Below, in pieces: positions 23,231 to 33,755 of a stretch of DNA of 64,000 nucleotides. The DNA comes from Acridotheres tristis (lineage: Eukaryota; Chordata; Aves; Passeriformes; Sturnidae): contig CM072889.1 of assembly GCA_037013685.1 (NCBI GenBank), positions 12,967,976 to 13,031,975 on the forward strand. The letters run 5' to 3'. Position 1 is the first letter of the stretch; each line of letters begins with the position of its first letter. The notes beneath the pieces are model-generated. The model was not told the DNA's origin. It ran no database searches and worked only from the letters and a program-made list of their open reading frames with translations. Made by a program: the position numbers and the translations under genes.

Positions 23231-25220
23231 GAGGTCAATGAAAATGAACACTGCTTTGAAAACTATCCATAGGAATGAACCACTGACCAATATCAACCAA
23301 CTTTTTCCTTCTTAGACAAAGGAAAACTAGGATCTTTATTAATTACTTTCATCTCCTATTACTTCCTTACAACCTACAAAAAAGATCAACAACCATCACT
23401 TTAAAAAAAAAAAAAACCAACTACGTTGAATACAAGGTTTGGTTTAATTCTGATATTAAAGTGCAAACCTAAGTATTAGCCTCAGCCTGTTCATAAAGTT
23501 TGTACAAACAGGAAAAAAAAATTCAAGTAACCCCACAGAAAAAGAATCAGGTGTTTCAATAACCAGGCAGAAATCCTGGTGTCCTTTTCAGGATTCAAAT
23601 TCAACACTGAATGTAGACAGAGAATCTTTATTTCTGCTAAATATTGTAAAATCAGCCTGCATTACTACCAATAAAACACTTTAATATTGAGATACTGTAC
23701 CGGTGATCTTTTATTGTTTTAAATGCCATCATCCACAATACAATTTGTGAGTTTTCAACTGCTTAACCTCATATATCCATCACTGCTTTTACTGGAGCTT
23801 TTCTCATAGATATTTAGCTATTACAGGGAAAGAATGTACATTTCTAGAAGCATGTTCAAATGACTAAAGCTGGGCTCCTAAAAACCTAGAACTTTGGTGC
23901 AGTAGGTGAGCTGCAGTTATTAAATTTCTGCAAAAAAAAATTACACATTTTAAACCACTGCTAGAAAAAGCTCTCATGTATGCAACACGTTAATAAAGGT
24001 GAACAAAAGATTTTGTCTGTTCTTTGTACATTTTCATTCTGCTCTTTATACCTGTGTTATTGTTAAAATTTTCAAGTATTCAGAGAAAATGTTGATCAGG
24101 TAAACAATAAGGAAGGCAATGGCTGTTTAAAGCACGCTTGCAGTTAGTATCACTGAAACCTGGTGCTTTTCCCCTTGTTACACCAACTTGTCTCTAATAT
24201 TAAACTTGTTTATTGGGGAAAAAAAACCAAACTAAAAAGCAATTTGTGACAGTGCAAGAAAAAGTTTAACAAATATTGCTTTAAAATATTATTCAGAAAG
24301 ACAAATATTAGGAACTATAAAATGTAAAGTGATCTTATTTGCATTAGATTTACATATGCAGAGGTCTACTAGATGTCTCTTACTGTGCCAGGCAAAGCTG
24401 AGCTGACAGAGTAGGCATAGAGCCCATTTTGAAGGATACATTATCCCTTTTCAAAGGCATAGAGAAGCAATTTGTAAACAAGCAAGTTTAGAAACTCAGT
24501 AGAAGGAAAAGTGTGCTGCTGTTTTTCAATGCTACAATTGTCATGTTCAATTAAGAAACCCGAGATTGCAAGAAACATCAGCTGGAGACTTCATATCCCA
24601 TTCCAAGGAACCCCTACTGTCAAATGGGACTGGTTACAAACACATTGTCACAGCTGCATTTGCCAAGAAAAGGGATACTACATCCGTACAACAGAGGTGC
24701 CTTCAGTATCTTTCCATGACACTGTCACACGTAAACAAAAATTCTCAAAGAATGACCAACTACATTGTAGGAGAAAACCTTGCAAATAGAAATAAGCACT
24801 GATGCGAGGTAATATACAGAAGTAACCATTTGTTTAAGGCTCAACTTATTCTCCATTAAAACTCTCTTCTTTTAAAAGGCATTGAGTAGGTAATACTGAG
24901 TTTAAGTATTTAATAAATACAAGTTCAGAATTGATTAAAGAAATCAATTAAAATATTAAAAATGAACTCTTGCATATTAGCCATTATATGAACTTAGAAA
25001 GCTATAAAAGGACTGATAGATAAAGAACAGATTTTAAAACTTATGGTAAACATGCTAAGCATTCTGATTAAGGTGTGTGGATCCTGGAGGCCACCAACCT
25101 TATGCACTTAGATGTATGGCAATGTGCTGTAATAGAGACAGGTTTACCAAGGCTCAGCTCTGCAACCTGGGCTGAAAGTTCTCCAAAGCAGCATCTGTGC
25201 AAGTTTCCTCTGAGTTTCAT

Positions 25221-28200
25221 CTGCAATTTAAACAAAGCAAAAAAACAACAAAAAAAAAAATTATTCAATACACGAAATATTCAATACACATCCAAAGTGA
25301 ACACGGCTCCTCCCTCGCCTAGAATGGCCAGTTTTCCATCCTGAGCTCCAAAGCCCTGTTTTTCACAGCAACATTCCCAAATGCTCCACTAACTCTGGTA
25401 ATAAAAGAGGCAAGCAGGTAATAACCTACTACTATTCACTTTGTAACAGCTGCTGCTGTGGGATATGAAACTGCATCTATCCAAAGATCTGAAAAAGCCA
25501 GGAAATTTCTCTTCTACAGATGCACCAATGCAGGACCCAGTGGATGTGTAATACCCAGGAACATACAACAATGGCCTTTAGCACAAGTTCTGGGAACAGG
25601 AAGATGAGACAAGTAAGTCAGTTTTGACATCTGTGTTCTCAGCAATCAGACACTCTAAATGACTCCCAAAAAAAGCCCCTTAGCATTTAGATAGCAGGGA
25701 CAGAGCTGTACACCACCATCCTCAATCAAGCACACCAACACGTTACCAATGTGACCAAACTCTCTTTGCATTTCAGGTAACTTTCTTGTAGCTCCCAGGA
25801 GTCATCTGCAGAGACATCCTAAAAGTCTCAGGCGAAGCTCAAAGCCTGTGGACTTTGTCACATGTCACATGTACGTGCAGGTACTGCACTCTAGCTTGAT
25901 CCAAGGCTTCTCAGGGATTTTGAGGAGCCTTCTCAATTCTTGAAGTAATTTCACCAAGTGAGTCAGGACCTTCTATTTCCTACTGCACCATTTCTTTTCA
26001 GCTGTTGATTTGCTCTCAGTTAACAGTTTGTCACAGCTCTGTGTCAGAGTGCTCTGACACAGCCAAAGTTCCACTTCTTGCCTAACTGGTCAACCCCAAC
26101 ATCCAGGAGCCACACTCCTGCCCTGACAGGAGCCACTAGCCAGGTTTTTCTTGCTTGTTTGTATGTTTTCCAACTAAGAGCAATTCTCTCCCACCCCAAA
26201 CACTGTTGCTGGTCCACAAGTTTTAGACAGAGAGGGTTCCTGTATTGTCAAAAGCAGCAAACCAGCATTTAGCTTCTAATGGAGATGGATTAGACCTGCT
26301 TATGAGATGTTTTATCTTTGCTTAGAGCACAGTGTAGCTCACCATTCTATCCGAGTTAGATCCACCCCAAATAAACCCAGCATTCAACAACGTGGCCAGC
26401 AAAGAATTGCTGGGAATAGTAAGAACAGAAAAATGAAGTGATGGTATTTTCCTCCACATGCGCTTCAGCATCCTTGCATTTGCAGGTTTGGGACCTCTCA
26501 ATTCAGATTTGTCATCTCTCCATTTGTGTTTAGTTACTAAAATTAAAACTACATGATACCTTATGCGGCTTCATTTGCCTGTGATATTTTGTATCACTCT
26601 CTGGTCTCTTCTCTGAGTAGGCAGGAGAAAAGGGGAAGTTAAAATACAGTATAAAAATGTGTCTGTGTTGCACAGTCACATAGATTAAAGTACACTTTCA
26701 GTTTTTATTCCTAGAGAGGAATACATTTCCTTCAACCTTGCTAATACCAGTTACTCATGAACACAGGGACAGAAATCACTACTCAGAATCAGTCTTTCAT
26801 CCCCAATGTTAAGGTATTACCAATCCTATCTGTATCAGAAAGCCTTTTGTGCACAAGCACTCTACCAGGTACCATACTTCAAGGAAGATTCAAAATACAA
26901 AACAGTGTCAAACTGAAGATTCAAGAGAAATACTGGAGCAAGGAACACAAAGAAGGTCCTGGAACTCTTCCATCTCTGAATGCAAGAGCAGAACGACAGA
27001 AGACCACTGCAGAAACAGGAAAGGGGAGGCGGGAAACAGGATGTGAGAAAAATATACATTTTTAAAAGGAACTATGGGTTATCCTGACTGTGCAGTTATG
27101 TTCCATCCTTCATCTCATCCAAGGCAGCTAACTGGGACAGCAGTTTCACAAATGCTTCTCAAAAATGTCATGAAACAACCTACACATCATAGCTGACAGA
27201 CAGGCCGAGGTATCAGCACCAAAAAGAGGTTAAGTGGTACCTGTGAGTTAAAACTGACACTGGACCAGCCTCAGGCAAAGCTAGGCCTAGCAAAGAAATC
27301 CACCCCCACTCCTCCCATGGGTTTCTGCAGCAGAACTGCAGGAACACAAACGGGTGTATGTACTGCTCTGTGAACTGACACACCCAAGACTTAACCTGGA
27401 CAGCCAGGTTACAGAATTCAGAGATTATGATAATGATCCCAGGACACAGCTGTAGTCCAAGCCCACTTCCTACACACAGATTTTCAGACAGCTGGTTCTA
27501 CTTCCTCAGTTTCAATTTACCTAGGAGGGGTCACTCCCAAAGCAGAGGTCTGACAAGCAGCAATTGTTTCCTGGATCACAGATAAGCAGGATTACAAAGC
27601 TGATTAGAGCTATCACAAGACACCATCAGCACCTCTCCTACCAGAGCACATCAGACAGAAATTATCAAGCAGCAAAGGCTTACGATAAAGTTAACGAGAG
27701 CCTACATCTACTCAATCAAAGAACAAGGACAGAGTGGGAGCCAGGAAGAGGAAAGTACCCCAAAAGTATTAGGCTGAAATGAAATATATAGAGCATGAAG
27801 CCTGTGAAAAGCGAGAATGGGTAATAAAAGTTCCAGATTTAGTGAGAACTGGACTGAGTAGGAAATAGATCAGGAAGGAAAGACTTGTTTGGCACAGGTG
27901 ATGAGACTATACTGGGTAGAGATAGCATTCCCCAGAAGCAAGGAAGCAGTTTGCTGCTAAAGGCTTGGGTGATTGTCTAAGCTAGGCAGAAGGAAGGAGA
28001 GGAAATCTCTATCACAAAAGCTTAGATCCTCTGTCTCAAGAGCTCACAAAGACGTAAGAATACAGATGTTTCTTCTGAAACAAGAACATGTTTAGGAAAC
28101 CCACCAAATCTAGGCATAAGTTATCATCAAAAGGAGTAACGCGCTCTTCAATTTCACCCTTGAGATTAAATGTATTACTTAGTGCTAAATCCAGAAGCAG

Positions 28201-30074
28201 ACAGGTTACAAAGCCACCCTTAGAAGCAATCAATTCCAGAACTATGAATTTCAAGGATGAAAGGCCTGATTTTGTCAGTTTAAGACAGTAACCTGCACAA
28301 GATGAACCATTAGTAACCCAGGGAATTGCCATATCCTTTGGCATGATACTTCTAGTCCACATAATCTTGTTTGTGAAACTGCCTTAGAAATAGCTGCAAC
28401 ATTGTGTTACTATACACAATACAGGATACCATCCCTGCAGCACTCAATTTAAAAAAAAAAGGCAGTAATTTTCTTAAGATTCATTTCTTCCCTAGAACTC
28501 TATATACTCTGCAGTGTGATTAATGTACAATGAAAGACTTCATTTGTATTTTCCTCTGCTCCAAAACAACAAGTCACTCACCTTTCAACAAGAAAATCTC
28601 AAGCTTACAAACACCTCTTACACAGACACAGCAGTCCTTCCTAATTTCACAGAACTGGAGATAAAAACACCATGTATTATCTGTAGCAGGACAGTGCTAG
28701 GACCATGAGCACCTAAAACTTTTTATTTACAAAGCACTTGATAGAAATCTCAAAGACAAGCTTTGAGACTTCACTCTCTGACCTTGCACTCAAGATTAAA
28801 GAGGATACATGGTCCAAAGCTTCCAGTAATAATCTATTTTCCCTCTTGTCACTGAGACACAAAAAGCTCCTTTGAGTTAAGCAAGTTACTAGCATGGCAG
28901 TGGGAGTCTGAGCCTCAAGCAGTGCAGCTGTCAGGAGGGGCAGCTCCTTCCCCTGAACTTCCACATCATTCCTCACTCCTGCACTTGCCCTCGGAAATCA
29001 CGAGTTGTTTGGGAGGACAGGTCCAACAGACAACTGGAGGTCTGAGGGGCCAGCTGGCTGCACACAGAGCACACCAACGGTGCTTTGCAGCAACATGGAC
29101 TCGAGCCAGTGTGAAACAAGACCTGCAACAGCTACAGGGGAAACAGAATTGTGAAGGGGTTCAGAACCACCTCATGGGAATGCACATCAGGGAGGAACAG
29201 AACCGTTCACAGTCAGGTGAAAAAGGTGCTGAAAAAGACCACAGGTGGCTTTTGACACATGTGAAAGGCCAAAGGCAGCTGTCCTGGAGAAAAAAAGAAA
29301 AATCAAAGCAACATCTGACACAGGGGAAGCTTTACAGTGGGCCCTCTGAACACCACACTCATCACACCTCTTATGAGTCACTGGGAAAGGAGAGTCGTGC
29401 ATTGGGAAGCCATTTTACAGTGTGTTCTCTGCTCTGGAGATTTGAGATGAAGAACACTTTGTGTATACCCTTGACTATTACATGTGGGCTTCAAGCCACT
29501 TCTCACCACTCAGGGTAGTTCTCTTGCAAGAGCATCTTATTCCACTGATGAGGCAGGAGGGTACTGTCAGTTTCTGTACTACAGAACTTTATTTCTTTGA
29601 AACAAGCTCAAAGTCTTCTCAGAAAAACTACTGGGAAACTTGGTCACAATAATCCCACTGAACTCCAAGGTAACTCCCATTACTCGAAAATAATTCAGAT
29701 ACCAGCTACAAGAATAAACCCACTGCAACATCACAAAGCACTTATGCAGAATAACATAGAATCAAATACAGCACTGACAGTCAAAATAGGTGCAGATGAG
29801 ATCATTCACTTTGTGTCACTGTGAAATTACTGCAAGCAAATGCAGCGTTCCCTGACTAACCCTACTGAGGTAACATAAGAAGTCCATTTGACTCAATCGT
29901 GTACATATGAGCTCCCATCTCTTTTGGGGGAAAGCTGTCTTCAGATTAGACTGCCTCACTTCAGACTCCCTGTCCCTTTATCTCTTACTGAAACACCATG
30001 TTTAGGCACCTCAGTTATGACTATTCCACCAACCTGCTCTGTATGGCCATGGTTGAGGTTTTTCTTAATTTCTC
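25221..30074 (-). other. RAP2C: RAP2C downstream region: candidate intron in the 3' UTR
   Basis: Ordinary non-coding sequence between the RAP2C stop codon and the candidate terminal exon. Possible donors just after the stop are GTTGGT near 30033 and GTAAGA near 29986; neither is decisive. No protein-coding similarity was seen. Confidence 0.5.
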
Positions 30075-30353
30075 TCACTGGACGATGCAAGTTGTACAAC
30101 ATTGATCTTGTTTTTCAGGCAGGGAGGCATAGTTCATTTGCCTGACGATCTCAGCAAACAGTTCATCCACCATTGTTTTGCTCTTGGCTGATGTCTCCAT
30201 GAAGGGACAGCCCCACTCCTGAGCCAGGGCTCTGCCTTCTGCAGATAAGACTTCCCTCTCCGACTCCAGATCCACTTTATTCCCCACTAGGATCAGAGGA
30301 ACTTTCTCGTATCTCTTCACCCGGACAATCTGGTCCCTCATCGGCTTGATGTC
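30075..30353 (-). CDS. RAP2C: RAP2C coding exon 2
   Basis: 279 nt encoding residues 92-183 and a TGA stop. The exon starts at [20 protein letters not shown], after an acceptor ending GACCAG. It holds the guanine-specificity motif NKVDL, TSAK, and the lipidation tail. Confidence 0.96.
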   Translation of the reverse strand, partial: DIKPMRDQIVRVKRYEKVPLILVGNKVDLESEREVLSAEGRALAQEWGCPFMETSAKSKTMVDELFAEIVRQMNYASLPEKQDQCCTTCIVQ

Positions 30354-32367
30354 CTGGTCAAACAATCCAGCTGGTTAGTACATGCAAGGAATCAAATCAC
30401 ATGGAGCTGCTACACATTTTAATAACCCCCACGTGCAACTGAACATCAAAAATACATCAGAAGACCTTTTAAACTCACAGTCACACAGATCTAGAATTCA
30501 GAGAAAATTTACCACCTATCACTAAGTTACCTCTTCTTTTATATGAAAGCACTCACATTTTATAGAATTTACGTGCATATACAAACAGAAAGTGACTGCT
30601 GTGCTCTCAGACAGTCGGTTCAGCCAGAGGAGGACACGGTATTGCTGCTCTGAAGGCTGGTTTCAGCTTTCTGAAGAAGTTGACTCAAGTCTAAGGACCT
30701 GTAACCCTAGCAGGGGCATGCCATTACACAACCATTTAGGAAGTTTGTGCTTAGTTTACAGCTTGAGAAAGCCATCAATTTAAATAAAGCCTTCTCAGTC
30801 CTGGAATGCTTAGAATAATTCATTGTGAACACATTTAATCACATGTAAGTAACCAAATTAGATGCTGTAAAGAGATTTTATTACCTAGAGATGCATTTAT
30901 TCAAGTCTGAGCCGACACGGGGAGTTTACACTTGAAAGTCTGAGTCAGCCTCCTCTGCCCCCTGAGTGTTTTAAGTTACTATCGGTACTACAAATTCTTG
31001 CATAGTTCTGAGACAAAGCAATCCCAGCGTTTGAAGTTACCACTGTGTAAAGAACTGCAGAGTGGTTTACACCTACAGCCTTGAGAGCAAACACACTACA
31101 GACAGACAGGAATAATTAAATATTAACAAGGTGGATTACTGTACATCCATTCCTCAAATAATGCAGGCTCACTGGAACCCAAAAATCAGTGAAAATGAGA
31201 GCAGAAACATCCCAATATCACTGCTGTTGTTTTCCAGAGATAAGCATGTCTTCAGCTTGCACAGGGTTGTTTCGAGGCCTCTGCTAAGATAAGGTTTAGC
31301 CTTCAGCAGAAGCAAACAGTGGGGGTGTGCAAGGTCTTGCCAAGCAGCTGGAACACACCCAGCTCAGCAGCCCAAGCCAAGGCAGGAGTTGCAAATTCCT
31401 GCTCTGCACGGAGTGCTGCTAAATTCACTTATTGCCCGAAAACAAAGCCCTGTTTCTACAGGCAGCTTAGACTAGTTAACGACTGAGACAGTGTCTCGGA
31501 GACAAAATGTCTTTTTTTGGAGAGTTTTAATAGTAGAAATCAAATCCAGATCCACAAATTATGGTGTATAGCTAGTTCTCCTCTCCAGTACTCCACCTAC
31601 GCTGAGAGAGCATCAAGCTGGTGCTGGACAGGAATATATTTTGGGGGCAGGGAGCGGAAAATAGCAGCTCACTTAACAAGTCACAACTGCAGAACAATGA
31701 GACTCTCTTCAAGAGCAACTGCAGAAACATGCCTTTTAGGAAGGAGTGGGGGCTGGAAGGGGAAGTCTCGATTTTAATATCGAGTGATTTCTTCACAAAA
31801 GGGGATTGCCAAGAGATTTCTGTTGGGGAAGTGGGAGCTAGTCATTGTTCTCTCCAGCACTGCGTGGGACTTAACAATGGTGGCACCCTGATAAGTACCT
31901 GCAAAGCAAGCTGTTTTCCATCAGGAAGTAGGGCTGGTAAACGCGCTTTCAAGCTGGGCATTTACACTTTTGGCCCTTCTGAGATAAAGCGCTTCTACGC
32001 ACACGTGGCTACCCCTAAAACTTCCTCCTCGGCCCAGCGCCTTCCCCGGGGCAGGGCCGGCTCCATCCGAGGACGGGACACCGGCCGAGGTTACCTGGAA
32101 GGACTGCTGGTTGACCAGGCTGTAGACGAGGATGAATCCCTGCCCGTTCTTGATGTAGAGGTCGCGCATGGAGGCGAACTGCTCAGTGCCCGCCGTGTCC
32201 AGGATCTCCAGCACCGAGGGGGACGAGTCCACCTCGATCTCCTTGCGGTAGAAGTCCTCGATGGTGGGGTCGTACTTCTCGATGAAGGTCCCGGTGACGA
32301 ACTGCACCGTCAGGGCGGACTTCCCCACCCCCCCACTGCCCAGCACCACCACCTTGTACTCCCGCAT
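30075..32367 (-). CDS. RAP2C: RAP2C, Ras-related small GTPase (complete, two coding exons)
   Basis: RAP2C is a Ras-family GTP/GDP switch of recycling endosomes and plasma membrane that signals through kinases such as TNIK and MINK. The two exons join in phase 0 to 183 residues, the family length. Visible motifs are the P-loop GSGGVGKS (residues 10-17), the effector loop [13 protein letters not shown] with the Rap2-specific Phe at 39, DTAGTEQF (switch II), NKVDL (116-120), TSAK (145-148) and the tail CCTTCIVQ. In that tail C176/C177 are the expected palmitoylation sites and C180 of the CaaX box is the prenylation site. The CCTTC-x-V-Q ending separates RAP2C from RAP2A and RAP2B, and the coding intron excludes a retrocopy. 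The gene lies between FRMD7 and MBNL3, as in mammals. Confidence 0.96.
30354..32094 (-). other. RAP2C: RAP2C coding intron
   Basis: 1.7 kb with no recognised element. GC content rises towards exon 1 as the CpG island begins, at about 32030. Confidence 0.85.
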
Positions 32368-32720
32368 CGGGCCCCGCTCGCCGCTCCCCGCCGGGCCCGG
32401 GCCTAGGGCAGGCGGCACCGCGGCCCTCGCATAGCCCCGGCCCGCCTCAGGTTAAGGGCGAGGCCCCACTGCTCCCGCGCCGTCCTGGGGGGAGCGAGAC
32501 CCCCGTCAGTGCCCGGCGCGGCCCCAGCCCCGCTGAGCTCCCTCACCGCCGCGCTCCCGCCATCGCCGCCTCGACCGCGGGACCCGCCCGCCAGGGCCAC
32601 CCCCACCCGGAAGGGTTTTGCTGAGGCACCGGAGGCGGCCCCTCCCCGTCGCCTTCCGCTCACTTCCGGCGTGCTGCGTCACGGCCTGCCCGAACCGGGC
32701 CCGGGGGGCAGGTTTGAGTG
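32035..32720 (-). promoter_or_regulatory. RAP2C: RAP2C CpG island and promoter
   Basis: A dense CpG stretch covers coding exon 1 and extends upstream of it. On the minus strand a CCGGAAGTG site (ETS/GABP type, 32661-32669) and a TGACGCA site (CRE/ATF-like, 32675-32681) sit about 300 bases upstream of the ATG, as in many TATA-less housekeeping promoters. The transcription start is probably near 32600-32650. A GTGAGG donor near 32546 and a CCCTAG acceptor near 32403 could define a tiny intron in the 5' UTR, but this is uncertain. Confidence 0.6.
32095..32367 (-). CDS. RAP2C: RAP2C coding exon 1
   Basis: 273 nt encoding residues 1-91, from [17 protein letters not shown] to [10 protein letters not shown], with donor GTAACC. 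The ATG is at 32365-32367. The frame is open upstream (from 32418), but the family always starts at MREYK. The exon sits in the CpG island. Confidence 0.96.
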
Positions 32721-32910
32721 TGGCACTGAGGCACCCGCGCTGTGACGGGGGACAGGTTTGAGTGTGGCACCGAGGCACCCGCGCTGTGATGGGGGACAGG
32801 TTTGAGTGTGGCACCGAGGCACCCGTGATGTGATGGGGGACAGGTTTGAGGGTGGTACCGAGGCACCCGCGCTGTGCCGGGGGATAGATTTGCATGGGAC
32901 ACCGAGGCAC
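32707..32910. repeat. 44-bp minisatellite, about 4.6 copies
   Basis: The core CAGGTTTGAG recurs at 32709, 32753, 32797 and 32841, and a diverged TAGATTTG copy is at 32885, giving an exact 44-base period. Each unit also holds a GGCACCGAGGCACCCG block. The array lies immediately upstream of the RAP2C promoter sites. The last unit is the most diverged. Confidence 0.95.
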
Positions 32911-33194
32911 TGTCCCTGCCCAGTCCCCCAACGTGGCGGCCTTAACATGGCGGTCCCGGCCGCAGCCGCTTCAGGGGCGGCTCTCTGAGGGGTGCGTTGT
33001 CCCTCCGCGAGCTCCTACTCGGCGTTCGATAACTGGAACGCTTTAGCGCCTCTGAGCTCCCCTGCCGGGAGGAGACCCGCGGGGGAGGGACCTGCGCTAT
33101 AACACCGGCGGGTGTCGAGAGTGGAGCACCTGTAGCGCGGTTCTTCGTCCCTGGAAGCCCGCTGGGCTGGTGACAAAGAGGGTCACCAAGTTCA
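32911..33194. other. CpG-rich sequence upstream of the RAP2C minisatellite
   Basis: GC-rich sequence continuing the CpG island beyond the minisatellite. It could include the start of a divergent non-coding transcript on the plus strand, but no exon was recognised. Confidence 0.4.
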
Positions 33195-33560
33195 CCAAGT
33201 TGATCAGAGGGATGGAGCACCTCTAATATGAAGAAAGCCTAGGATTGTTCAGCCTGGAGATGAGAAAGCTTCGGGGTGATCTAATTGCTTCTTCCAGTGC
33301 CTGAAGGGAAATTGCAGGAAAGACAGAGCGGGACTGTTTACAAATACATGTAGTGACAGGAATGGGGCAATGGGTTCGGGCTGAAAGAGTGTAGGTTTAA
33401 ATTAGATATTAGGAAGAAAATCTTCACTGTCAGGATGGTGAGGCCTTAGCACAGAGAAGTTGTGGCTGCCCCAATCCCTGGAAGTGTCCAAGGCCATCCG
33501 CTGCAGGCGAGATCATCTTTAAGGTCCTTTCCAACCCAAACCGCTCCGTGATTCTGTGGA
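33195..33560 (+). mobile_element. CR1-type LINE, 3' fragment
   Basis: The order of diagnostic CR1 3'-end phrases is visible: a TTGTTCAGCCTGGAGA-type block near 33246, TTAGATATTAGGAAGAAAAT near 33400, TCTTCACTG next to it, and a closing AGGTCCTTTCCAACCCAAAC, then GTGATTCTGTGG, which stands for the usual ATTCTATG tail repeats. It is 5'-truncated, as nearly all CR1 copies are, and clearly old by its many substitutions. CR1 is the main avian interspersed repeat. Confidence 0.88.
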
Positions 33561-33716
33561 AGTTGTTACCTCTAGCTGCAAGATTCGACCCGTGTCTTTA
33601 CACTTCCACAGCTGCCACAAGCCTCGTTGCTCGGCTGCCACGCGCTTTTCCCCGTTTTCGTGGAAAGGTCGGAGCCCTTTCCGTGGAAATGCCCCGAGAG
33701 CCGGCCGGAGTTTCCC

Positions 33717-33755
33717 GGGCTGGGCTGGGCTGGGCTGGGCTGGGCTGGGCTGGGC
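33717..33755. repeat. (GGGCT)n pentanucleotide repeat, about 8 copies
   Basis: A perfect GGGCT array of 39 bases in a CpG-rich segment. G-runs of three spaced by two bases could form a G-quadruplex on the plus strand. Confidence 0.95.

Larger units (their letters stand above)
22735..25220 (-). other. RAP2C: Candidate terminal 3' UTR exon of RAP2C
   Basis: This block is AT-rich and UTR-like, unlike its flanks. At its upstream border on the minus strand is a very strong splice acceptor: a long pyrimidine-rich tract (about 25222-25260) ending in TTGCAG, with the exon beginning at 25220. At its downstream border is a minus-strand AATAAA at 22757-22762, followed by T- and GT-rich sequence. An alternative reading is one uninterrupted 7.3-kb 3' UTR from 30074, but 25.2-30 kb looks like ordinary intron. 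The signals are seen; the link to RAP2C is inferred from strand and position. Confidence 0.45.

Noticed and set aside
31621..32406. 261-codon plus-strand open frame
   Set aside because: It is the antisense shadow of RAP2C exon 1 in a CpG island.
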